From Nocardioides oleivorans (lineage in GTDB: Bacteria; Actinomycetota; Actinomycetes; Propionibacteriales; Nocardioidaceae): a stretch of DNA of 64,000 bases. A program made the position numbers and the translations under genes. Location of the stretch: contig NZ_SDWT01000004.1 of NCBI RefSeq assembly GCF_004137255.1, forward strand, positions 124,001 through 188,000. The letters run 5' to 3'. Of this stretch, positions 55,436-63,121 are shown piece after piece. Within the stretch, counting starts at the first letter, position 1. Each line of letters starts with the position of its first letter. Below the pieces are notes generated by a model, which saw nothing but the letters and a program-made list of their open reading frames with translations, was not told the DNA's origin and ran no database searches.

Positions 55436-56661
55436 GCGGTCGCCTCTCGCCCCTGGCGACGGCCAACTTCCGCTGGTTCTTCATCGGGCAGGTCATCAAC
55501 CGGCTCGGCGGGTCGATGGCCGGCGTGGCGCTCGCCTTCGCCGTGCTCGAGATCGACGACTCGGCCTCGGCCCTCGGCTGGGTGGTGGCCGCGTCGAGCA
55601 TCCCGATGGTCGTGTTCATGCTGCTCGGTGGCGCGATCGCCGACCGGCTCCCGCGGGCCGTCGTGCTGCGTGGCTGCAACTACGTCCAGGGCGTCGCCCA
55701 GTCGATCACCGCGCTGCTCGTCGTCACGGGCCGTGCCGAGATCTGGCACCTCATCGTGCTCCAGGCCGTGGCCGGCGTGGTGTTCGCCGTCAGCTACCCG
55801 GCGTTCCTCGGCATGGTCCCGATCCTGCTGCCGGCCGAGGAGCGCCAGTCGGCGTTCCTGCTGATCGGCCAGGCCACGAGCGCCGTCAGCATCGTCGGGC
55901 CCGCTCTCTCGGGCGTCCTCGTCGCGACGGCCGGACCGGGGTGGGCACTCGCGATCGACGCGTCGTCGTACCTCATCGCCGCGTCGCTGCTCGTGCTCGT
56001 ACGCCTGCCACCGGGCGACCGCAGCACCGCCAAGGCGAGCGTCCTCGGTGACTTCGCGGCCGGTTGGGCCTTCGCGCGCAAGCTCGGCTGGGTCATCCCG
56101 GGCGCCTCGTGCGCCCTCGTGTTCAACGCGCTGGTGAGCGGAGGGGTCAACGTGCTGGGCCCGGTGATCGCCAACGACACCATCGGCAGCCAGGGGTGGG
56201 GCCTGGCCACCTCCGCCCAGGCCGTCGGCATCTTCGTCGCCGCGTTCTTCCTCGCGAAGGCGAGGCTCACCCGGCCGATGAAGGCGATCATGATCGCCTT
56301 CGTCCTCTGGTGCGTCCCGCTCCTGGTGCTCGGCACCCGCGTCGAGATCTGGCTCCTCGCGCTCGCCTTCTTCATCGCCGGCGCGGCGCTGAGCCTGCTC
56401 GACCTGTCGTGGAACCTCCTCGTGCAGGAGAAGGTGCCCGAGGCGATGCTGTCGCGGATCATGGCGATCGACGGGTTCTTCTCCTTCGTCGCGACACCCG
56501 TCGGCCAGATCGCCGTCGGCCCGCTCGTCGGTGCCTTCGGGGCGACCGGTGTCGAGATCGGCTTCTTCGTCGTCGCCGTGCTGGTCGCCTGCTTCGCCCT
56601 CACCCGGCGCGTGCTCACCGACCTGCGACTCACCGGCGCGCCCCCGCCCGAGCTAGCCTGA
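55432..56661 (+). CDS. MFS transporter (EntS/MFS_3-like)
   Basis: 409-residue twelve-helix major-facilitator exporter. N-terminal RWFFIGQVINRLGGSMAGVAL is typical of the MFS_3/enterobactin-exporter-like group; loop 2-3 reads GGAIADRLPRAVVLRG (the GxxxDRxxRR motif) and the second half includes IIMAFVLW-like helices around residue 280. Coupled to the PLD-like gene by a GTGA overlap, hinting at a shared envelope-lipid role, though the substrate is unknown. Confidence 0.85.
   Translation: MSGRLSPLATANFRWFFIGQVINRLGGSMAGVALAFAVLEIDDSASALGWVVAASSIPMVVFMLLGGAIADRLPRAVVLRGCNYVQGVAQSITALLVVTGRAEIWHLIVLQAVAGVVFAVSYPAFLGMVPILLPAEERQSAFLLIGQATSAVSIVGPALSGVLVATAGPGWALAIDASSYLIAASLLVLVRLPPGDRSTAKASVLGDFAAGWAFARKLGWVIPGASCALVFNALVSGGVNVLGPVIANDTIGSQGWGLATSAQAVGIFVAAFFLAKARLTRPMKAIMIAFVLWCVPLLVLGTRVEIWLLALAFFIAGAALSLLDLSWNLLVQEKVPEAMLSRIMAIDGFFSFVATPVGQIAVGPLVGAFGATGVEIGFFVVAVLVACFALTRRVLTDLRLTGAPPPELA
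56654..56659 (+). promoter_or_regulatory. -10 box (TAGCCT) for the zinc-ribbon micro-protein
   Basis: TAGCCT, 8-nt spacer, ATG 56668; overlaps the last codons of the MFS gene. Confidence 0.45.
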
Positions 56662-56667
56662 CTCGCC

Positions 56668-56886
56668 ATGCTGACCTCGATCCTCGCCGGCATGGCGACC
56701 GCCGGCGTCGTCGTGCTCCTGCTGGGCGTCGCCAAGCCGGTGCCGGACTGTCCCGAGTGCGGCGAGCGGGTCGCCCGCATCCGCTGGCCCGACAGCGGCG
56801 CCCAGGCGATGAAGGGCGGCTGGACCTGCCGGGCCTGCGGCTGCCGGATGGACCGCCACGGGAAGCGGGTCGGCGGCGAGGCCTGA
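56668..56886 (+). CDS. Small membrane-anchored zinc-ribbon protein
   Basis: 72 residues: one N-terminal helix (LTSILAGMATAGVVVLLLGVA) then a zinc ribbon with CPECGERV and CRACGCRMDRHG, i.e. two CxxC knuckles about 25 residues apart on the cytoplasmic side if the N-terminus is out. No family name recognised. It has its own -10 box and is convergent with the DNA glycosylase gene (5 bp apart). Confidence 0.65.
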   Translation: MLTSILAGMATAGVVVLLLGVAKPVPDCPECGERVARIRWPDSGAQAMKGGWTCRACGCRMDRHGKRVGGEA

Positions 56887-56891
56887 GCCGC

Positions 56892-57821
56892 TCAGCGGGC
56901 CGGGAGGTGGGTGGGGATGCTCATCCGCGGTCCCCGGCGCGGACGCGAACGGCCACCGGCGATCGCGAGCATCGCGGCCCGGCCGCGCTGGGGCCGGTAG
57001 GGCTCGAGGAGCTCGGCCATCTCGTCGTCGCTGATGTCGTGGCCGAGCAGCGCCCAGCCGACCCAGTTGGCGAGGTGGTAGTCGCCGAAGCTCACCGCGT
57101 CGGCATCCCCGAGCGCGCGCTGGCGGACCTCGGCGCTGGTCCACACGCCGATCCCGCGCACGGTGCGCAGCCGCTTGTCGGCCTCCTCGCCCGTGACCTG
57201 GCCGACCCGCTCGAGCGAGCTCGCGAGGCGGCAGGCGGTGACCATGGTGCGCGACTGCGCGGGCTGCACGCCGAGCTTGAGCCACTCCCACGACGGGATC
57301 GCCGCGATCACCTCGGGCGTGGGCTGCAGCATCAGCCGCAGCGGCGCGACGGGTCCGGGGGCAGGCTCGCCATGACGGCGGACGAGCTCGCGAAAGGAGC
57401 CGAACGCCTGCTTGCCGGTCACCTTCTGCTCGAGGATCGACGGGACCAGGGCCTCCATCACGAGACCGGTGCCGCCGATGCGCCAGTGGGGGTGGCGCTT
57501 GAGCCCCTCGGCCACCTGCGGATGGTGTGGCTCGAAGCCGGTCGGGTCGTCGTCGGCGCCGAGGAGCGCGGGGACCCGGTCGAGCGCCCACTCGGCCCCC
57601 GGCCCCCACGCGCGGGCCAGCACCTCGCCGCTCGACGGCCGGGCGTCGAGGCACAGGGAGGCCGGTCCCGTCGGCGTCCGCATCGCCCGCCAGACCCGAC
57701 CGGACTCCTCGTGGCGCTGGGTCGGGTCGCCGGCCCCGCGTCGCTGCGGGCGCAGCACCTGCCCGACCGCGCACGGCCAGTCGGGCACCCAGGTGCGGGT
57801 CCGCTCGACGGGGGTGGCCAT
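56892..57821 (-). CDS. HhH-GPD DNA glycosylase (AlkA/3-methyladenine type)
   Basis: 309-residue base-excision-repair glycosylase. The HhH-GPD region reads LVPSILEQKVTGKQAFGSFR (DNA-contact helix) and LRTVRGIGVWTSAEVRQRALGDADAVSFGDYHL, quoted parts VRGIGVWTSA and GDADAVSFGDYHL, with the catalytic Asp in the latter. The long N-terminal domain fits the AlkA-like subgroup. There is no 4Fe-4S Cys cluster, so it is not the Nth/MutY type. ATG 57821 follows TACCGT by 7 nt. Confidence 0.85.
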   Translation of the reverse strand: MATPVERTRTWVPDWPCAVGQVLRPQRRGAGDPTQRHEESGRVWRAMRTPTGPASLCLDARPSSGEVLARAWGPGAEWALDRVPALLGADDDPTGFEPHHPQVAEGLKRHPHWRIGGTGLVMEALVPSILEQKVTGKQAFGSFRELVRRHGEPAPGPVAPLRLMLQPTPEVIAAIPSWEWLKLGVQPAQSRTMVTACRLASSLERVGQVTGEEADKRLRTVRGIGVWTSAEVRQRALGDADAVSFGDYHLANWVGWALLGHDISDDEMAELLEPYRPQRGRAAMLAIAGGRSRPRRGPRMSIPTHLPAR

Positions 57822-57828
57822 GGAAGCG

Positions 57829-57834
57829 ACGGTA
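57829..57834 (-). promoter_or_regulatory. -10 box (TACCGT), leaderless start of glycosylase
   Basis: TACCGT on the minus strand, 7-nt spacer, ATG 57821; 15 bp from the divergent TDO -10 box. Confidence 0.5.
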
Positions 57835-57849
57835 GACGAGGCCACCGAC

Positions 57850-57855
57850 TACCTT
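57850..57855 (+). promoter_or_regulatory. -10 box (TACCTT), leaderless start of kynA
   Basis: TACCTT, 7-nt spacer, ATG 57863. Confidence 0.55.
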
Positions 57856-57862
57856 GCGGGGC

Positions 57863-58729
57863 ATGGCAGAAACCACCGGCGGCACCCCGAACAAGCGCGA
57901 CCTCGAGGCCGGCATCCAGCAGGACTTCTCGCGCTCCATGTCCTACGGCGACTACCTCCGCCTCGACGTGCTGCTCTCGGCCCAGCAGCCCCTGTCGGAC
58001 CCGCCGCAGCACGACGAGCTGCTCTTCATCGTGCAGCACCAGACGAGCGAGCTGTGGCTCAAGCTGCTGCTCCACGAGCTGCGCTCCGCGCGCGCCCTGC
58101 TGCGCACCGACGACCTCTCCCCCGCGCTCAAGCGGATGGCGCGGATCAAGCACATCCAGCACACGCTCACCGACCAGTGGTCCGTCCTCGCGACGCTGAC
58201 CCCGTCGGAGTACGCCGAGATCCGCCCGTTCCTCGCCACGAGCTCGGGCTTCCAGTCCGCGCAGTACCGCGAGGTCGAGTTCCTCCTCGGCAACAAGAAC
58301 GCCGACATGGTCGACGTCTTCGCGCACGACTCGGCCACCCGCTCCGCGCTGGAGGAGCTGCTGCACGAGCCGTCGCTCTACGACGAGTTCCTCGCGCACC
58401 TCGCACGCCAGGGGTACGACGTCCCGGCGCGCCTGCTCGACCGCGACTGGTCGCTGCCACACACGAGCGATCCCGACCTCGTGGACGTCTTCGCCACGGT
58501 GTACGCCGCCCCCGCCGAGCACTGGGGCGTCTACGAGACCTGCGAGGAGCTCGTCGACATCGAGGACGCCTTCCAGCAGTGGCGCTTCCGCCACCTCCAG
58601 GTCGTCCAGCGCGTCATCGGCCACAAGGTCGGCACCGGTGGCTCGTCCGGCGTCGACTTCCTCCGCCGCGCGCTCTCGCTCACGTTCTTCCCCGAGCTCT
58701 ACGAAGTGCGCACGCGCATCGGGCAGTGA
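57863..58729 (+). CDS. kynA: Tryptophan 2,3-dioxygenase
   Basis: 288-residue heme dioxygenase that opens the indole ring of L-tryptophan to N-formylkynurenine, the first step of the kynurenine pathway. Signatures: MSYGDYLRLDVLLSAQ, LLFIVQHQTSELWLKLLLHE (substrate His/Arg region) and FRHLQVVQRVIGHKVGTGGSSG with the heme His. No other kyn genes lie in the window, so the pathway is either split or the enzyme serves to lower tryptophan. Followed 7 bp on by trmL. Confidence 0.93.
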   Translation: MAETTGGTPNKRDLEAGIQQDFSRSMSYGDYLRLDVLLSAQQPLSDPPQHDELLFIVQHQTSELWLKLLLHELRSARALLRTDDLSPALKRMARIKHIQHTLTDQWSVLATLTPSEYAEIRPFLATSSGFQSAQYREVEFLLGNKNADMVDVFAHDSATRSALEELLHEPSLYDEFLAHLARQGYDVPARLLDRDWSLPHTSDPDLVDVFATVYAAPAEHWGVYETCEELVDIEDAFQQWRFRHLQVVQRVIGHKVGTGGSSGVDFLRRALSLTFFPELYEVRTRIGQ

Positions 58730-58736
58730 GGTCGAC

Positions 58737-59207
58737 GTGATCCACGTGATGTTCCTCGAGCCCCGGATCCCGCCCAACACGGGCAACGCGATCCGGATGG
58801 TGGCCGCGACCGGCGCCACCCTGCACCTCGTCGAGCCGCTCGGCTTCGACCTGTCCGAGCCCAGGCTGAGGCGCGCCGGGCTCGACTACCACGACCTCGC
58901 GTCGGTGTCGGTCCACGCCGATCTCGACGCGGCGCTGTCCAGTCCTGAGCTGGCCGGCTCACGGGTCTACGCGTTCACCGCCCACGCGACCCGCTGGCAC
59001 ACCGACGTCGACTACCACCCCGACGACGTCCTCCTCTTCGGACCCGAGCCGACCGGGCTTTCCCCCGCGGTGCTGGACCACGAGCGGGTGACCGACCGGC
59101 TCCGCATCCCGATGATGGCCGGGCGCCGATCCCTCAACCTGTCGAACTCCGCCGCCGTGGCGACGTACGAGGCGTGGCGGCAACGGGGGTTCCCGGGCGC
59201 GCAGTAG
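58737..59207 (+). CDS. trmL: tRNA (cytidine/uridine-34 2'-O)-methyltransferase, TrmL
   Basis: 156-residue SPOUT-class methyltransferase that methylates the wobble ribose of tRNA-Leu isoacceptors. The knot motifs are LFGPEPTGLSPAVL and IPMMAGRRSLNLSNSAAVATYEAWRQ, quoted parts RSLNLSNSAAVATYE; the N-terminus is VMFLEPRIPPNTGNAIR. Length is exactly typical. GTG 58737 has GAGG 5 nt upstream, 7 bp after the kynA stop; probable cotranscription. Confidence 0.93.
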   Translation: MIHVMFLEPRIPPNTGNAIRMVAATGATLHLVEPLGFDLSEPRLRRAGLDYHDLASVSVHADLDAALSSPELAGSRVYAFTAHATRWHTDVDYHPDDVLLFGPEPTGLSPAVLDHERVTDRLRIPMMAGRRSLNLSNSAAVATYEAWRQRGFPGAQ

Positions 59208-59218
59208 GGCCGGTGGGC

Positions 59219-60061
59219 TCAGGTGAGCCCCACGACCGCGGAGGATCGTTCCCAGAGGCCGTCGATGAGGCCACGGTCGCTGGCCTGCTTGTTCTCGCGA
59301 CCGTCGGGCTGGAAGCGGCTGAAGTAGCGACCGTTGACGTCCGGGCTGGGCCCGCGCTCGGCCAGGGCGATCAGGGGTGCCGCGCCGTCGGGCACGCTGA
59401 TCGTGGCGAACCGCTTGAGCGGCGAGCGGTAGACGAGACCGACGAACCACGAGTCGCGGCCGAACGAGCTCCCGACCGGACCGGGGTGGACGGCGACCGA
59501 GACCACGCCGTCTCCGGACCACCGCTCCGCGATGCCGCGGGTGAAGAGGATGTTCATCAGCTTGCCGGTGCCGTAGGCCGTGAGCTCGCGCGCCCGGCGA
59601 TGCTCGTAGTCGAGGTCGTCGAGGACGATCCTGCCCGCCAGGTTGCCGATGCTGGAGGTGTTCACGACGAGCGACGCATCACGTGCCGCCAGCTGAGGGT
59701 GGAGCAGGCTGGTGAGCAGGAACGGTGCGAGATGGTTGACCTGGAAGTTCGGCTCGTGGCCGTCGTGGGTCCGCTTCGACGGCGCGAACGTGCCTCCGGC
59801 GTTGTTCATCAGCACGTCGAGTCCGTCGACGCGCTCGGCGACCTGCGCGGCGAGCCGCCGGACGTCGTCCAGCCGCGAGAAGTCAGCGGCGAGGGGCTCG
59901 GTGCCCACCTCCTCGGCCACGGGTCGCAGCTTGTCGAGGGACCGTCCGGTCACGTGGACCGTCGCACCCCGCCCGGCCAGCACCCGCGCGGTCTCGGCAC
60001 CGATTCCATCGCTCGCCCCGGTCACCAGGACCGTGCGGCCGACCATCGTCTGATCACTCAT
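59219..60061 (-). CDS. Short-chain dehydrogenase/reductase
   Basis: 280-residue SDR of the retinol-dehydrogenase-like classical type. NAD(P) motif TGASDGIGAETARVLAGRG, NNAG in DVLMNNAGGTFAP, and the catalytic Ser in NTSSIGNLAG with Tyr/Lys in YGTGKLMN. The C-terminal extension is moderately long. ATG 60061 follows TAGGCT by 6 nt. Substrate unknown; it is convergent with trmL (11 bp apart). Confidence 0.88.
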   Translation of the reverse strand: MSDQTMVGRTVLVTGASDGIGAETARVLAGRGATVHVTGRSLDKLRPVAEEVGTEPLAADFSRLDDVRRLAAQVAERVDGLDVLMNNAGGTFAPSKRTHDGHEPNFQVNHLAPFLLTSLLHPQLAARDASLVVNTSSIGNLAGRIVLDDLDYEHRRARELTAYGTGKLMNILFTRGIAERWSGDGVVSVAVHPGPVGSSFGRDSWFVGLVYRSPLKRFATISVPDGAAPLIALAERGPSPDVNGRYFSRFQPDGRENKQASDRGLIDGLWERSSAVVGLT

Positions 60062-60067
60062 CCCCCG

Positions 60068-60073
60068 AGCCTA
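60068..60073 (-). promoter_or_regulatory. -10 box (TAGGCT), leaderless start of SDR
   Basis: TAGGCT on the minus strand, 6-nt spacer, ATG 60061. Confidence 0.6.
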
Positions 60074-60148
60074 GGTCGGGCCCCGCAGCAGGGGTCCCCG
60101 GGCGGGGGCATCGAACCGGCCCCTCCCCGGCGCATCGCCGTACGCGCG

Positions 60149-60958
60149 TCAGAGCAGGCGGCCGCAGCTCGGCCACGGCGAGCGTCCGCGCTGCTGGTAG
60201 AGCAGCTTGGCGCGGTAGGTCTGCTCGGCGGCGGAGGCCGACGTGGGGACGCCCGTGCCGCCGACGCTCCGCCAGGTGCCGATGTCGAACTGGTAGAGCC
60301 CGTAGTAGCCGGCCGGGTTCACGGCCCGCGGGTTGCCGCCGGACTCGCAGCCCGCGAGCGCTCCCCAGTTGAGCCCGTCCGCACCGGGCACCGACCAGGC
60401 CTCCCGGCCCACGAGCACGCGCCGCGGGCGCGGCTCCTTGACGACCCTCTTCTCGACCACGCGGTACTTCACGGGGTCGCCGTTGTGGAGCGTCCTCACC
60501 GCCACGACCTTGCGCACACCGGCGCGACCGGTGCTGACGACCTTGCGCTTGCCGGGCTTCATCGTGGTCGTGAACACCTCGACGGTGCCCTTGCGGACCT
60601 TCACCCGCTTGACCTTGCGCTCCTTCACGACCTGCGTCAGGCGTACGACGTCGCCCTCCCGCAGCCGCTTGCTCGGCCCGGACACCGTGCGCCCGTCGCG
60701 GACGACGGCGACGAGGTCCTGGTCGCTCACGGGCACGCCGTGCGCCTCGAGCAGCCTGGTCGGCCACACCTTCTGGACGGTCGCGACGTCGACCGGCGGC
60801 TGGTCGGCGACCTCAAGGCTCACGTCGACGGGTGCCTGCTCCCTCGCGGGCTGCGCATCGGCGCTGCCGGGCACGAGGGACAGCGAGAGCGCAACGGCGG
60901 CGATGCCGGCCGCGACCCGCGGGCGTACGAACAGGGTGGGTGTGGTGGTGGCACGCAC
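60149..60958 (-). CDS. Resuscitation-promoting factor (RpfB-like, G5 + transglycosylase)
   Basis: 269-residue secreted cell-wall hydrolase. Signal peptide (VAAGIAAVALSLSLVPGSADA), a DUF348-like region (VQKVWPTRLLEAHGVPVSD), a G5 domain (residues about 110-180, KRVKVRKGTVEVFTT...PVKYRVVEKRVVKE) and a C-terminal Rpf lysozyme-like domain: NWGALAGCESGGNPRAVNP with the catalytic Glu in CESGG, GYYGLYQFDIGTWRSVGG. Rpf proteins cleave peptidoglycan and help dormant cells regrow. GTG 60958 is the start, with GAGG 12 nt upstream. Confidence 0.9.
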   Translation of the reverse strand: MRATTTPTLFVRPRVAAGIAAVALSLSLVPGSADAQPAREQAPVDVSLEVADQPPVDVATVQKVWPTRLLEAHGVPVSDQDLVAVVRDGRTVSGPSKRLREGDVVRLTQVVKERKVKRVKVRKGTVEVFTTTMKPGKRKVVSTGRAGVRKVVAVRTLHNGDPVKYRVVEKRVVKEPRPRRVLVGREAWSVPGADGLNWGALAGCESGGNPRAVNPAGYYGLYQFDIGTWRSVGGTGVPTSASAAEQTYRAKLLYQQRGRSPWPSCGRLL

Positions 60959-61323
60959 GTGCTTCAGACCTCACTGGTTGCGCGCCGGGGTGGCGCTCGG
61001 ACGCGACGCCGTCTCGTCAGGCGTCGAGGCCGCGGCGCACGTTCACCTCGCGATGGGAGGCGCCTCGTCCATGGCGAGGGCACTGCCTGCGGCACGACCA
61101 CCAGAACATTTCCGGTGGGGCATGTCGAATCCGGTCCGTGGCCTCAGGCGCTCCGGAGGTCGGGTGCACCCCGCCCGACCGCCTCGTCGAGCCCCATCCG
61201 CCGGATGACCTCCTCCGCGACCCCGCGTGCGTCCACGGCCTGCCCGCCCGGTGGCCGCCCCTCGGCATGACGACGAACGGCATCCCCTCACGACGACACG
61301 AGGCGGCCAACTAGGATCTGGTC
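60959..61323. other. 365-bp intergenic region between rpf and the CDP-glycerol-type gene
   Basis: No gene supported. On the rpf (minus) side it holds a 9-bp stem CCACCGGAA/TTCTGGTGG with a 3-nt loop (61098-61118). On the plus side it holds the -10 box TAGGAT at 61312-61317. Open frames here look like random high-GC frames. A c-di-AMP (ydaO-type) riboswitch, frequent upstream of rpf genes in actinobacteria, was searched for by eye and not recognised. Confidence 0.6.
61312..61317 (+). promoter_or_regulatory. -10 box (TAGGAT), leaderless start of glycerophosphotransferase-like gene
   Basis: TAGGAT, 6-nt spacer, ATG 61324. Confidence 0.6.
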
Positions 61324-62448
61324 ATGAACGACGTCCGCGTGCTCGCCTACTTCGCCGGCGACCCGACGCGGACCTACCAGCTCGTGCAGTGGCTCGAGGT
61401 GCTCGAGATCCTCGACGGGGTCCACCCCGTCGGCCTGGTCCTGCGCGACCCCGACTCGGCGGACGTCATCGGGGCCCGGACCCGCCTGCCGGTCCACGTG
61501 GCCGAGACGTTCGCCGACCTCACCGAGACCTACGCCGACCTCGACGCGGCCGTCGTCCTCTACTGCAACAACTCGCCGCTCAACTTCGAGTCGCTCGTCG
61601 ACAGCCGGATGCTGCACGTCCACGTCAACCACGGCGAGAGCGACAAGCAGTCCATGGCGAGCAACAACGCCAAGGCCTACGACCGGGTGTTCGTCGCCGG
61701 CGACGCCGCCGTGGAGAGGTACGTCGCCGGGCTGCTCGACTTCGACGCGAGCAAGCTGGTGCGGGTCGGGCGCCCGCAGCTCGACCTGCCCCGGACGCCG
61801 CTCCTCGCGCCCAGCTCCCGACGTACCGTGATGTACGCCCCCACCTGGGAGGGCGACGCCGACTACAACGACTACACCTCGATCGTCGCGCTCGGGCAGT
61901 CGATCGTCGGGGCGATCCTCGACGTCCCGGACGTCCGGCTCGTCTACAAGCCGCACCCCAAGGTCACCACCAGCCTCACCCCCTCGGTCGCCGAGGCGCA
62001 CCTCGCAATACTGCAGCTGATCGGGGACGCGGACCCCGGCGCCGGCCACACCGCGGTCCTGACCGGCGACATCCTCGCCGTGATGCCCGGCTGCGACGCC
62101 ATGGTCACCGACGTGTCGTCCGTCGGCCTCGACTGGCTCTACCTCCACACCGACAAGCCGATCTTCGTCACCGACCCGCTGGGCGACGCAGCGTCCCTGC
62201 GGCACCAGGCGCCGATCAGCCGCTGCGCCGACATCGTCGACCTCGAGAGCATCGGGGGCCTGACCGAGTTCCTCGCCGAGCGGCTCGACCACGACGAGCT
62301 CAGGATGGGCCGCCTGTCCATGAGGCACCACTACTTCGACGACCTCCAGGTCGGCGACAGCACGGGCCGGTTCCTGACCTCGGTGTCCGACCTGGTCGCG
62401 CTCCGCGACCGTCTGGTCACTGGCGGCGACACCGCGATCACCGCCTGA
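61324..62448 (+). CDS. CDP-glycerol glycerophosphotransferase (TagB/TagF-like) family protein
   Basis: 374-residue protein with the GT-B-like catalytic fold of teichoic-acid polymerases. Conserved signatures: VNHGESDKQSM (HG-type motif), VMYAPTWEGDADYNDY, RLVYKPHPKVTT and MVTDVSSVGLDWLYLHTDKPIFV, which match the HxG, APTxR-like, HP and TDYSS-type positions. It lacks the extra N-terminal region of TagF, so it may add one unit or act on a different polyol-phosphate. Wall teichoic-acid-like polymers occur in Nocardioides. No tag/tar genes are adjacent. Confidence 0.8.
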   Translation: MNDVRVLAYFAGDPTRTYQLVQWLEVLEILDGVHPVGLVLRDPDSADVIGARTRLPVHVAETFADLTETYADLDAAVVLYCNNSPLNFESLVDSRMLHVHVNHGESDKQSMASNNAKAYDRVFVAGDAAVERYVAGLLDFDASKLVRVGRPQLDLPRTPLLAPSSRRTVMYAPTWEGDADYNDYTSIVALGQSIVGAILDVPDVRLVYKPHPKVTTSLTPSVAEAHLAILQLIGDADPGAGHTAVLTGDILAVMPGCDAMVTDVSSVGLDWLYLHTDKPIFVTDPLGDAASLRHQAPISRCADIVDLESIGGLTEFLAERLDHDELRMGRLSMRHHYFDDLQVGDSTGRFLTSVSDLVALRDRLVTGGDTAITA

Positions 62449-62479
62449 GCAGCGCGGCCGTCCTCCGTCGCCGGAGGGC

Positions 62480-63121
62480 TCAGCCGCCGAGTCCGGCACG
62501 GTGCGCGAGCATGACGAGCTGGGCCCGGTCGCGCACCCCGAGCTTGGTGAGCAGGTGGCTGACGTGGGTCTTCACCGTCGAGTAGCTGACCACCAGCCGG
62601 TCGGCGATCTCCCGGTTGGAGAGCCCGAGCGCGACGGCGACCAGGACCTCGTGCTCGCGTTGGGTCAGGTCGGGCAGCGTGATCAGCTCGCGTTCGGCCT
62701 GGGCGAACCGGACGAGCATCTGCCGGGTGACCTCGGGCGCGAGCAGCGCGTCGCCCGCCGCGACCACTCGCACGGCCCGGGCCAGCTCGGCGGGCTCGGT
62801 GTCCTTGAGGACGAACCCGCTGGCACCCGCACGGAGGGCCGCGACGACGTAGTCGTCGGCGCTGAACGTCGTCAGCACCAGCACCTTGACGTTCGCGGTG
62901 CGCGGACTGGTGGTGAGGTGGCCCGTCGCCTCGATCCCGTCCATCCCCGGCATCCGGATGTCCATCAGCACCACGTCCGGCAGGTGCTCCCGGGCTGCCG
63001 CGAGCGCGCTCGCACCGTCGACGGCCTCGGCGACGACCTCGATGTCGTCCTCCGCACCGAGGATCAGCGAGAACCCGGAGCGGACGAGCGCCTGGTCGTC
63101 GGCGACGACCACGCGGATCAT
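62480..63121 (-). CDS. NarL/LuxR-family response regulator
   Basis: 213-residue two-component regulator: receiver domain with RVVVADDQALVRSGF (acid pocket), phosphoacceptor Asp in DVVLMDIRMPGMDG, Thr in LVLTTFSADDY and Lys in GFVLKDTEPAEL; LuxR helix-turn-helix at the end (LTQREHEVLVAVALGLSNREIADRLVVSYSTVKTHVSHL, quoted parts LTQREHEVLVAVALG and STVKTHVSHLL). ATG 63121 overlaps the kinase stop (ATGA), so it is the second gene of a coupled pair. Target genes unknown. Confidence 0.95.
   Translation of the reverse strand: MIRVVVADDQALVRSGFSLILGAEDDIEVVAEAVDGASALAAAREHLPDVVLMDIRMPGMDGIEATGHLTTSPRTANVKVLVLTTFSADDYVVAALRAGASGFVLKDTEPAELARAVRVVAAGDALLAPEVTRQMLVRFAQAERELITLPDLTQREHEVLVAVALGLSNREIADRLVVSYSTVKTHVSHLLTKLGVRDRAQLVMLAHRAGLGG

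Noticed and set aside
60959..61140. c-di-AMP riboswitch upstream of rpf
   Set aside because: Expected from other actinobacteria, but the conserved core could not be found on the minus strand.
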